21,291 nt of DNA from Rhodoferax sp. UBA5149. GTDB taxonomy: Bacteria > Pseudomonadota > Gammaproteobacteria > Burkholderiales > Burkholderiaceae_C. Positions within the stretch are counted from its first letter, which is position 1; every line of letters begins with the position of its first letter. The notes under the pieces are model-generated. The model ran no database searches. It saw only the letters and a list, made by a program, of their open reading frames with translations, and was not told the DNA's origin. Positions 14,678 through 21,291 of the stretch are shown here, one piece after another. Location of the stretch: assembly GCF_002413825.1 (NCBI RefSeq), contig NZ_DHXT01000161.1, positions 42,528 to 63,818 on the forward strand, read 5' to 3'. The position numbers were made by a program, and so were the translations under genes.

Positions 14678-15307
14678 AACACGTGTTCCCTGGCGAGAAC
14701 CTTGCACGGTGCTGAGCAGGGCGTGCGCGACCTGAGTCGCCGAGATAGCCTGGTAGTTGGCCGGAATCAGGGGTTTGAACAGGCTCATCATGGCGAACAA
14801 ACCCAGTTTCTCAAGTGGGCGTGGCGCTTGGGCCAGCGCTTCTCGGTCACCCGCCAGCATCGAGGGCCGGGCCATGACGAGGGTCTGGTAGCCCAGTGCG
14901 GCGAGTGCATTTTCCATCTCGCCTTTGACGCGGTTGTAAAAAACAGCCGAGCCGGCGTTGGCGCCCATGGCGCTGATCACTCCCAATTTTATAGCGCCCG
15001 CCGCTTTGGCGGCGCGGGCTACAGCCACAACAGCATCAAAATCAACGGCGCGAAACGCTGCTTGACTGCCGGCTACCTTGATGGTCGTGCCGAGTGCAAT
15101 GAAGACATCGTCAACATGACGGATGCCAGGCAACTTTGTCAAGGTGGCGAAATCCACCACATGACTGAAAAGTTTTTTATTTTTGACCGTCAACGGTCGG
15201 CGGCCCACACAGTGAACCGCCGCATAGCGCTTATCGGTTAAAAGAGCCGCGAGAACCGCCTGGCCCACGAGACCCGTTGCCCCCGCCACCAAAGCCACCC
15301 GTTCCAT
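14639..15307 (-). CDS. NAD(P)-binding Rossmann protein, HTATIP2/atypical SDR-like
   Basis: The 222-residue protein starts MERVALVAGATGLVG, with the nucleotide-binding glycine motif at residues 9-15. Further family marks are CVGRRPL at the end of the second strand, IALGTT, the segment ISAMGAN (111-117), and YNRVKGE (124-130), which places Tyr124 and Lys128 in the short-chain-dehydrogenase YxxxK position. This pattern is that of the oxidoreductase HTATIP2/TIP30-like atypical SDRs. The substrate is unknown. ATG 15307 is the latest start that keeps the nucleotide-binding loop intact, and it forces a 77-bp overlap with the helicase gene in another frame. Upstream in-frame codons only lengthen that overlap. 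The 3' end overlaps the MFS gene by 39 bp on the opposite strand. Confidence 0.85.
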   Translation of the reverse strand: MERVALVAGATGLVGQAVLAALLTDKRYAAVHCVGRRPLTVKNKKLFSHVVDFATLTKLPGIRHVDDVFIALGTTIKVAGSQAAFRAVDFDAVVAVARAAKAAGAIKLGVISAMGANAGSAVFYNRVKGEMENALAALGYQTLVMARPSMLAGDREALAQAPRPLEKLGLFAMMSLFKPLIPANYQAISATQVAHALLSTVQGSRQGTRVLLSGEMQRLAVP

Positions 15308-16961
15308 TTCCGCCGCCGCCATAGGAGCCTCCATTGCGGTTACCGCCGCCAAAACCACCGCCACCACGGCGGGCGCCGCGTTCGGCCATCATATCCACGC
15401 TGGTGCGCATCGGATCGGGCTGGCCTTGAGCTGGCCGGGAGGGCGGATTGCCGCCGCCATAGCCGCCACCGTTGCCGCCGGTGTTACCACCACCGCCATA
15501 GCCGCCACCGCCACCCCCATTACCGCCGCGACCTTGCGCGGGACGTGGGCCCCGTGCCGCCTGATCGCTGGCCGGGCTGTGGCTGCGCTGGACGCCGCCC
15601 CGGGGGCCGGCATTGCCACCACCACCGTTACCACCACGTCCACCACCCGCCGGACCACCGCGCTCGCCTTGAGCGCCCTTGTTCTCGCGCACGCGCTGCA
15701 ACATCTCGGTGCGCGCCGTTCTGGCCGCTGCCTGCATGACGTCACGGCTCGGTGGTTTGCCGGCACCACCCCAAACGGTCTGGCGACCCATGGCGATCGG
15801 TTCGGCCTTTTCACCGGGCTCAGGCATGAAGCCTTCCACAATCTGCACCGGAATATTTTGCTTGGTGAAGCGTTCGATGGACTGCATGAAACCTTCTTCG
15901 TCCAGGCACACCAGATTCACCGCCGTGCCGTCGGCACCGGCGCGACCGGTACGGCCAATGCGGTGCACATAGTCTTCGCACACATTGGGAATCTCATAGT
16001 TCACCACGTGCGGCAGATCGTCAATGTCGATGCCACGGGCGGCGATGTCGGTTGCCACCAGCGCGCGAATGTCGCCACTCTTGAAGCCGGCCAGCGCCTG
16101 GGTGCGGGCGGCCTGGCTCTTGTTGCCATGCAGGGCCATGGCATGAATGCCGTTCTTGGTTAAGAACTCGGCGACGTTGTTGGCGCCAAATTTGGTGCGG
16201 GTAAAGACCAGCACCTGGCTCCAGTTATGTTCCTGGATGATGTGGGCCAGCAAGGCCTTCTTTTTGCCGCGACCCACCGGGTGAATGAGCTGCGTGATGC
16301 GCTGCACCGTGGTGTTGCGCGGCGTGACCTGAATACTCAGCGGGTTCTTCAGCAGTGTGTCGGCCAGATCGCGAATTTCATCGCTGAACGTGGCGGAGAA
16401 CAGCAGGCTCTGCTTGTCTTTGGGCACCACGGCCAGCACTTTTTTCACGTCATGGATGAAGCCCATGTCGAGCATGCGGTCGGCTTCGTCGAGCACCAGT
16501 ATTTGCACCTGGCCCAGATCCAGTACGCCTTGTTGCAGCAGGTCCAGCAGGCGACCGGGTGTGGCCACCAGAATGTCCACGCCTTTTTTGACGCGGCTGA
16601 TCTGAGGGTTCATGCCCACACCGCCAAAAATGACGGTGGAAGACAGTTCCACGTATTTGCCGTAGGTCTGTACCGACTCTTCCACCTGGGCCGCGAGTTC
16701 ACGCGTCGGTGTCAGCACCAGGGCACGAATGCCGATGCCACCGAATTTGTTTTTGGCGCTTTCACCGAGGCTGAGTTTGTGCAGCATGGGCAACACAAAA
16801 GCGGCGGTTTTGCCGGTTCCGGTTTGCGCACCGCCGAGCAGATCATGCCCGTCGAGCACGGCGGGAATGGCCTGTGCCTGAATCGCGGTGGGGGTCTCGT
16901 AGCCTTGCTCAAGCACGGCCTTGACAATGGCCGGAGCCAGTTTTAGTTCTTCAAAGTTCAT
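15231..16961 (-). CDS. rhlE: DEAD-box ATP-dependent RNA helicase, RhlE type
   Basis: The 576-residue helicase unwinds short RNA duplexes in ribosome assembly or RNA decay. All motifs are present in order: Q motif GYETPTAIQAQAIP (20-33), Walker A AQTGTGKT (45-52), PTRELA (85-90), TPGR (134-137), DEAD (158-161), SAT (189-191), ARGIDID (308-314) and HRIGRTGR (333-340). The basic, glycine-rich C-terminal tail, about residues 430-576, is RGG- and GGGY/GGGN-rich and longer than in E. coli RhlE (about 450 residues in total); it is expected to be disordered and to bind RNA. ATG 16961 has AGGATAGG about ten bases upstream. The last 77 bp are shared, out of frame, with the epimerase-like gene, which is probably co-transcribed. 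The divergent DUF1631 gene lies beyond a 326-bp region with several hairpins. Confidence 0.95.
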   Translation of the reverse strand: MNFEELKLAPAIVKAVLEQGYETPTAIQAQAIPAVLDGHDLLGGAQTGTGKTAAFVLPMLHKLSLGESAKNKFGGIGIRALVLTPTRELAAQVEESVQTYGKYVELSSTVIFGGVGMNPQISRVKKGVDILVATPGRLLDLLQQGVLDLGQVQILVLDEADRMLDMGFIHDVKKVLAVVPKDKQSLLFSATFSDEIRDLADTLLKNPLSIQVTPRNTTVQRITQLIHPVGRGKKKALLAHIIQEHNWSQVLVFTRTKFGANNVAEFLTKNGIHAMALHGNKSQAARTQALAGFKSGDIRALVATDIAARGIDIDDLPHVVNYEIPNVCEDYVHRIGRTGRAGADGTAVNLVCLDEEGFMQSIERFTKQNIPVQIVEGFMPEPGEKAEPIAMGRQTVWGGAGKPPSRDVMQAAARTARTEMLQRVRENKGAQGERGGPAGGGRGGNGGGGNAGPRGGVQRSHSPASDQAARGPRPAQGRGGNGGGGGGYGGGGNTGGNGGGYGGGNPPSRPAQGQPDPMRTSVDMMAERGARRGGGGFGGGNRNGGSYGGGGNGTGGFGGGGNGSRGPGGSRGSFNR

Positions 16962-17287
16962 AGTGTGGCGCCTATCCTGGGCGCTATGGCATCGGCCCGC
17001 TCTGTGCTTGAAGCACCGAATCAGTCAAAGGCAGATGGGATACAAAGGGCGAACGATTGCGCGAGGCGTCGTTCCCAGCAAGGTGCTGGCATCATGGGCA
17101 ACTGAAGCTCCACAACTGCACGTATTGTCGCACGGACAGTGGATGCTGTCCTGAGGTGGGTCAAAAGCATGTCGAAAGCGCCGCCTGGGCCGGCTCGCGA
17201 CAATATGTCAGCGGGGCTGTTCATGAATGCCCGCAACTGGGAGAATCACGCAGGCCGAATGAATTTGTTACGCGGGGAAAGTGATTG
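16962..17287. promoter_or_regulatory. Divergent intergenic region with three perfect hairpins
   Basis: This 326-bp stretch separates rhlE (-) from the DUF1631 gene (+). It has no credible gene. It holds three perfect stems: GTGCTT-G-AAGCAC (17004-17016; the one-base loop means an actual loop of at least three bases), CCAGCA-AGG-TGCTGG (17075-17089) and GGACAG-TGGATG-CTGTCC (17134-17151). On the minus strand they would lie in a long rhlE leader. I could not place a clear promoter on either strand. Confidence 0.45.
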
Positions 17288-19516
17288 ATGAAGAAATTTC
17301 TGCTTCGACGCATCGGTATGGCGGATGACCGGTCCAGCGCCCGGCCCACACTGCATGACTGCATTGAGGTCGTGCTGCTGCAGGCGGATACGCTGATGGG
17401 TGCTGTGCTGGCCGGTTTGGCCGCTTCGACCACGCCAACAAATACCAAGGGTAAAGCCTCGTTTGGAACTCATGCGCCCGTCAGCAAGACCGTGACCGAT
17501 TTGCTGTGCAGTCAGTCATTGGCTGTGAAACAGACATTCGTGGCGCAGTTGCGGCTTGGCATCTACAACAGTGGGTCGCAGGACTTTGCAGAACAAGCGC
17601 TGGTCCGTTTTGAGGATTTGCAGCTGTTTGACAGCAAACAGATTGATGCCAGCATTGAATTTGCACTGGCCCAGCAGGAAGTCGCCCGAGGTGTTGAAGA
17701 TGTGCTGCCTTCGTTGAACGCATTGGTCAGCAGTTTGTTGGGTTGGATCACGGTCCAGCCGAAGTTGAATCCGCTGAAACCCGATGTTTTTGTTCGTGCG
17801 CTGCAGGCGTGTTTGGTCCAATATGCGCCTGACGAGCAGGCGCGGGCAGCATTGATTGTGCCCGCTGCAGGATTGCTGGGTGTCAGTCTTCGCCAGCTTT
17901 ACCGTGAAATCTGTGACTGGTTGTGGTCGCAGGGTATTGAGCCCGCGTCGCCCGTGGGAACGCCGGTGGGTGGTGGCAGCGCGGCGCGGGGCAAGAGCGC
18001 GGAGACCTCGGTCGCCCGCACGCTGGTAACGCTGGACAAACTTCGAAGATTGCTGTCGGGTGAGCTCGACAGCGGCGTGGGCAATTCAGGCATGCCGGAT
18101 TTCCTGCACACGGTGCCAGCCTCTTATCTGGCGCTCGAGGACATGAAGCTGGTCGAGCCCATGATGCGGCGTCTGGCGCAGCGGGCGAGTCTGCCGGTGG
18201 ACGCCGGGACGAAGGCGGACGCCTCGGGCCAGCCAATCGACATCGAGCGTGAACCAAGCCAAGGCAGGCAACTGGGCAAGCAGCTGGGTGAGGAGGTCGT
18301 TCGCATGATGATCGACAACCTCATGCGAGACGACCGGCTGTTGCCCAAAGTGCGTGAACTGATCAAAACGCTGGAGCCTGTGCTGTTGGTGCTGGCCCAG
18401 TCAGATCCACGGTTTTTCAGTGAACGGCAGCACCCGGCGCGCCATTTCCTGGACCTGCTCACGCACCGCAGCCTGGGCTATACATCCGAGAACGACGAGG
18501 GTTTCTTCCCGTTTTACAAGTCGATTTCAGATGCGGCGGGTGTGTTGACCGGTGAGGAGGGAGATGCTGCTTCGTTTGCGCGGGTGCTGCACGAGCTTCA
18601 GGTCGGCTGGACCCGTGACGAGGCGGCACAGCGACAGCAACACGAAGAAGAGGCGCGCGCGCTGTTGCATGCGGAGCAGAGAAACCTGTTGGCGCAGCGC
18701 CTGGCCGATGATTTTCAAGAACGCCAGAAAAACAAGCACATCCCTGAGTTGGTGGCCGGTTTTCTGCGGGGGCCCTGGGCCCAGGTGGTGGCGCAATCCC
18801 AGCTCGGCTGTGCCGACGGCAGCGCTGACCCAGGCGGTTATCTGGCGCTGGTGGATGACCTGCTCTGGAGTGTTCAACTCCGCTTGACCCGGCGCAACCG
18901 GGCCCGACTGGTGCAACTGGTGCCCAATTTGCTGGTCACGTTGCGTCAGGGCTTGCAGCTCATCCAGTACCCGGAGGAGCGCATACCGGTTTTTTTTGAC
19001 GCCTTGATCTCCCTGCATGAACAAGCGTTCGAAGGCCGTCGCCTGCAGCCCGCAGCCGAGGCTGTGGACCAGACGCCTCCAGAGGGCGACGACATGATGG
19101 AGGATGCCGGCCCGAGCGATGCGCTGGAAACGTCGGAGGTATCGGGGTTCTGGGACGATGAGGACGATGAGGACCTGGCGGCCGCTGATCTGGCAGAAGG
19201 AGTTGAACCCTTGATGGCGGCGGCCCAGCGCCCCTGGTCTGCGGGGGACCTCAACACCGGCGTGTGGGTTGAATTGATCGTGGAGGGGGTTTGGCTGCGT
19301 GCGCAACTGACCTGGGCTAGTCCGCACCGAACCTTGTTCATGTTTGTCTCACGCACCGGGCTGGCGCATTCGATGTCGCGCCGGACCATGGAACGCCTGC
19401 GGATGCAGGGCAGGATCCGGTTCGTGTCAGATGGTCATGTTGTAGACAACGCGTTGGATGCGGTGGCACAGACCGCCTTGCAAAATGACCTGGGCCAGGT
19501 GACGCAAGAGCCTTGA
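17288..19516 (+). CDS. DUF1631 family protein
   Basis: This 742-residue protein belongs to the uncharacterised DUF1631 family, widespread in beta- and gamma-proteobacteria; older annotations as thymidine phosphorylase have no support in the sequence. No signal peptide or membrane helix is seen. The body is helical and Leu/Gln-rich. A strongly acidic linker (DDEDDEDLAAADL) falls at about residues 592-640. A C-terminal segment of about 60 residues (TGVWVELIVEGVWLRAQLTW, then LFMFVSRTGL) looks like a small beta-barrel, somewhat PilZ-like, and ends with a short helix (NALDAVAQ). A cyclic-di-GMP link would be speculation: the RxxxR motif of PilZ is not obvious. ATG 17288 follows GGGGAAA at 17274-17280; ATG 17318 is an alternative. 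ettA follows after 78 bp. Confidence 0.85.
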   Translation: MKKFLLRRIGMADDRSSARPTLHDCIEVVLLQADTLMGAVLAGLAASTTPTNTKGKASFGTHAPVSKTVTDLLCSQSLAVKQTFVAQLRLGIYNSGSQDFAEQALVRFEDLQLFDSKQIDASIEFALAQQEVARGVEDVLPSLNALVSSLLGWITVQPKLNPLKPDVFVRALQACLVQYAPDEQARAALIVPAAGLLGVSLRQLYREICDWLWSQGIEPASPVGTPVGGGSAARGKSAETSVARTLVTLDKLRRLLSGELDSGVGNSGMPDFLHTVPASYLALEDMKLVEPMMRRLAQRASLPVDAGTKADASGQPIDIEREPSQGRQLGKQLGEEVVRMMIDNLMRDDRLLPKVRELIKTLEPVLLVLAQSDPRFFSERQHPARHFLDLLTHRSLGYTSENDEGFFPFYKSISDAAGVLTGEEGDAASFARVLHELQVGWTRDEAAQRQQHEEEARALLHAEQRNLLAQRLADDFQERQKNKHIPELVAGFLRGPWAQVVAQSQLGCADGSADPGGYLALVDDLLWSVQLRLTRRNRARLVQLVPNLLVTLRQGLQLIQYPEERIPVFFDALISLHEQAFEGRRLQPAAEAVDQTPPEGDDMMEDAGPSDALETSEVSGFWDDEDDEDLAAADLAEGVEPLMAAAQRPWSAGDLNTGVWVELIVEGVWLRAQLTWASPHRTLFMFVSRTGLAHSMSRRTMERLRMQGRIRFVSDGHVVDNALDAVAQTALQNDLGQVTQEP

Positions 19517-19594
19517 TCCAGCAAGAAGGCGGCGTGAAGACGGGCCATGCGTCGATAATGCTGTCTTTACATCCCGCAATACATCGCAAGACCC

Positions 19595-21256
19595 ATGGCT
19601 CAATACGTATTTTCCATGAACCACCTCGGCAAAATCGTTCCGCCGAAGAAATTCATTCTCAAAGACATTTCCCTCAGCTTCTTCCCTGGCGCCAAGATTG
19701 GCGTGCTGGGGACCAACGGCTCCGGCAAGTCCACCCTGCTCAAAATCATGGCCGGCGTCGACAAGGAGTTTGAGGGCGAAGCCATCCCCATGGCCGGCCT
19801 GAATATCGGCTATCTGCCGCAAGAGCCCCAGCTGGACCCCGAGCAAACGGTGCGCGAAAGCGTGGAAGCGGGCATGGGAGACGTTTTCAAGGCCAAAGCC
19901 CGGCTGGAAGAAATTTATGCGGCGTACGGCGAGGAAGATGCCGATTTCGATGCGCTGGCCGAAGAACAGGCCAAGATGGAGGCCATCATTGGCAGCGCCG
20001 GTACCGATTCCGAGCACCAGCTTGAGATCGCCGCCGACGCTCTGCGCCTGCCGCCTTGGGAGGCCAAGGTGGGACTGTTGTCCGGCGGCGAGAAGCGCCG
20101 TGTCGCCCTGTGCCGCCTGTTGCTGTCCAAGCCCGACATGTTGCTGCTGGATGAGCCCACCAATCACCTGGATGCCGAATCGGTCGACTGGCTGGAGCAG
20201 TTCCTTTCGCGCTATCCGGGCACCGTGGTGGCCATTACCCACGATCGTTACTTTCTGGACAATGCGGCCGAGTGGATTCTGGAGCTCGATCGCGGCAATG
20301 GCATGCCCTACAAAGGCAACTACAGTTCGTGGCTGGAGCAAAAGCAGGAGCGCCTGGTGCAGGAGCAAAAAGGCGAAGAGTCCCGCGCCAAAGCACTCAA
20401 GAAAGAACTTGAATGGTCACGCCAGAACCCCAAGGCACGCCAAGCCAAGAGCAAGGCGCGACTGGCCCGTTTTGAGGAGCTGTCAGATTTCGAGTACCAG
20501 AAGCGCAACGAAACCAACGAAATTTTCATCCCGGTGGCCGAGCGCCTGGGCAACGAAGTCATCGAGTTTGTCAATGTCAGCAAGTCGTTTGGCGACCGTA
20601 TGCTGATCGACAACCTGAGTTTCAAAGTGCCGGCCGGTGCCATCGTCGGCATTATTGGCCCCAACGGCGCGGGCAAGTCGACACTGTTCCGCATGATTGC
20701 GGGCAAGGAAAAGCCCGACAGTGGTGAGGTGAAGATTGGCGCGACCGCCAAGATGGCGTTTGTGGACCAGAACCGGGATGATTTGGCGAACGAAAAAACC
20801 GTCTGGGAAGATGTTTCCGGCGGGCTCGACATTCTGAACGTCGGCAAGTTCCAGATGGCCAGCCGCGCTTATTGCGGACGTTTCAATTTCAACGGCGCGG
20901 ATCAGCAAAAACGCGTCGGCACCCTGTCGGGCGGCGAGCGCGGTCGCTTGCACTTGGCCAAAACCCTGATTGCCGGCGGCAATGTGCTGATGCTCGATGA
21001 GCCGTCCAATGACTTGGATGTGGAAACTTTGCGCGCGCTGGAAGACGCCTTGCTGGAGTTCGCTGGATCGATCATGGTGATCAGCCATGACCGCTGGTTC
21101 CTGGACCGCATTGCCACCCATATTCTGGCCTGCGAGGGCGACAGCCAGTGGACCTTCTTTGACGGCAACTACCAGGAATACGAGGCGGACAAGCGCAAAC
21201 GTCTGGGCGAAGAAGGGGCCAAACCCAAGCGGATGCGCTTCAAGGCGCTGAAATAA
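19595..21256 (+). CDS. ettA: Energy-dependent translational throttle protein EttA (ABC-F)
   Basis: EttA is a soluble ABC-F ATPase that binds the ribosomal E site and adjusts the first peptide bonds according to the ATP/ADP ratio. The 553 residues are close to the 555 of E. coli. Domain 1 has Walker A GTNGSGKST (39-47), signature LSGGE (162-166) and Walker B/D-loop DEPTNHLD (186-193, catalytic Glu187). The linker, about residues 240-310, is charged and helical, with an NPKARQAKSKAR stretch that contacts P-site tRNA. Domain 2 has GPNGAGKST (355-363), LSGGE (444-448) and DEPSNDLD (468-475, Glu469). The arm insertion in domain 1 (residues about 95-135) is typical of EttA among ABC-F proteins. ATG 19595 gives the standard MAQYVFSM start; the ribosome site is weak. 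A GATAAT box at 19554 could be its -10. Confidence 0.97.
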   Translation: MAQYVFSMNHLGKIVPPKKFILKDISLSFFPGAKIGVLGTNGSGKSTLLKIMAGVDKEFEGEAIPMAGLNIGYLPQEPQLDPEQTVRESVEAGMGDVFKAKARLEEIYAAYGEEDADFDALAEEQAKMEAIIGSAGTDSEHQLEIAADALRLPPWEAKVGLLSGGEKRRVALCRLLLSKPDMLLLDEPTNHLDAESVDWLEQFLSRYPGTVVAITHDRYFLDNAAEWILELDRGNGMPYKGNYSSWLEQKQERLVQEQKGEESRAKALKKELEWSRQNPKARQAKSKARLARFEELSDFEYQKRNETNEIFIPVAERLGNEVIEFVNVSKSFGDRMLIDNLSFKVPAGAIVGIIGPNGAGKSTLFRMIAGKEKPDSGEVKIGATAKMAFVDQNRDDLANEKTVWEDVSGGLDILNVGKFQMASRAYCGRFNFNGADQQKRVGTLSGGERGRLHLAKTLIAGGNVLMLDEPSNDLDVETLRALEDALLEFAGSIMVISHDRWFLDRIATHILACEGDSQWTFFDGNYQEYEADKRKRLGEEGAKPKRMRFKALK

Positions 21257-21291
21257 GGACAGATGAATCCCGCTAGTGTAGTGTTGCATTC

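Noticed and set aside
14990..15025. GC-rich inverted-repeat-like sequence inside the epimerase-like gene
   Set aside because: The arms are out of register when aligned and the segment encodes an ordinary ARAAKAAGAIKLG helix-strand, so I do not count it as a repeat copy.

Overview
The window looks like an ordinary chromosomal stretch of a beta-proteobacterium of the order Burkholderiales, most likely family Comamonadaceae (Rhodoferax/Polaromonas-like). The basis is high GC, Entner-Doudoroff genes, a phasin (polyhydroxyalkanoate storage), a DUF1631 protein, an RhlE-type helicase with a long RGG tail, and short intergenic GCTAT...ATAGC repeats of a kind common in that family. Genus assignment is inference. 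I see no tRNA, rRNA, CRISPR array, insertion sequence, prophage or attachment site.

Layout. 1-1396 (+): 3' end of edd followed by eda, the two dedicated Entner-Doudoroff steps. 1488-2422 (-): a thioesterase overlapping gloA (glyoxalase I). Divergent from these, 2481-5550 (+) is a tightly overlapping cluster of a MarR-type regulator, an MFS transporter and a MATE efflux gene that is broken by a frameshift. 5551-6500: a phasin gene on the minus strand, with two tandem copies of one Rho-independent terminator behind it and a well-formed promoter flanked by two TGC-rich dyads. 6500-6757: mostly non-coding, holding what looks like the remnant of a histone-deacetylase-like gene. 6758-7896 (+): a 4HBT thioesterase overlapping a nitroreductase. 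8036-10337 (+): an NhaD-type Na+/H+ antiporter and a D-2-hydroxyacid dehydrogenase. 10383-11625 (-): a VTT/DedA-like membrane protein and a small cupin. About 450 bp with no convincing gene follow. 12081-14677 (+): rmuC overlapping an MFS transporter. 14639-16961 (-): an NAD(P)-binding epimerase-like protein and a DEAD-box RNA helicase, whose genes overlap by 77 bp in different frames. 17288-21256 (+): a DUF1631 protein and ettA (ABC-F translation factor).

Functional groups. The MarR/MFS/MATE cluster has the form of a self-regulated export operon, and the regulator's promoter carries a perfect 14-bp palindrome over its -10 box. The phasin region has the form of a PHA-responsive unit controlled by a PhaR-like repressor. 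The remaining genes are housekeeping or stress functions: carbon catabolism, methylglyoxal detoxification, sodium/pH homeostasis, DNA repair and translation control.

I did not find a wholly new multi-gene system. The most interesting signals are the double lesion in the MATE gene, the duplicated terminator and operator-like dyads around the phasin gene, the apparently leaderless marR with an operator on its promoter, and the helicase/epimerase overlap in which an RGG tail and a Rossmann nucleotide-binding loop are written in the same bases.
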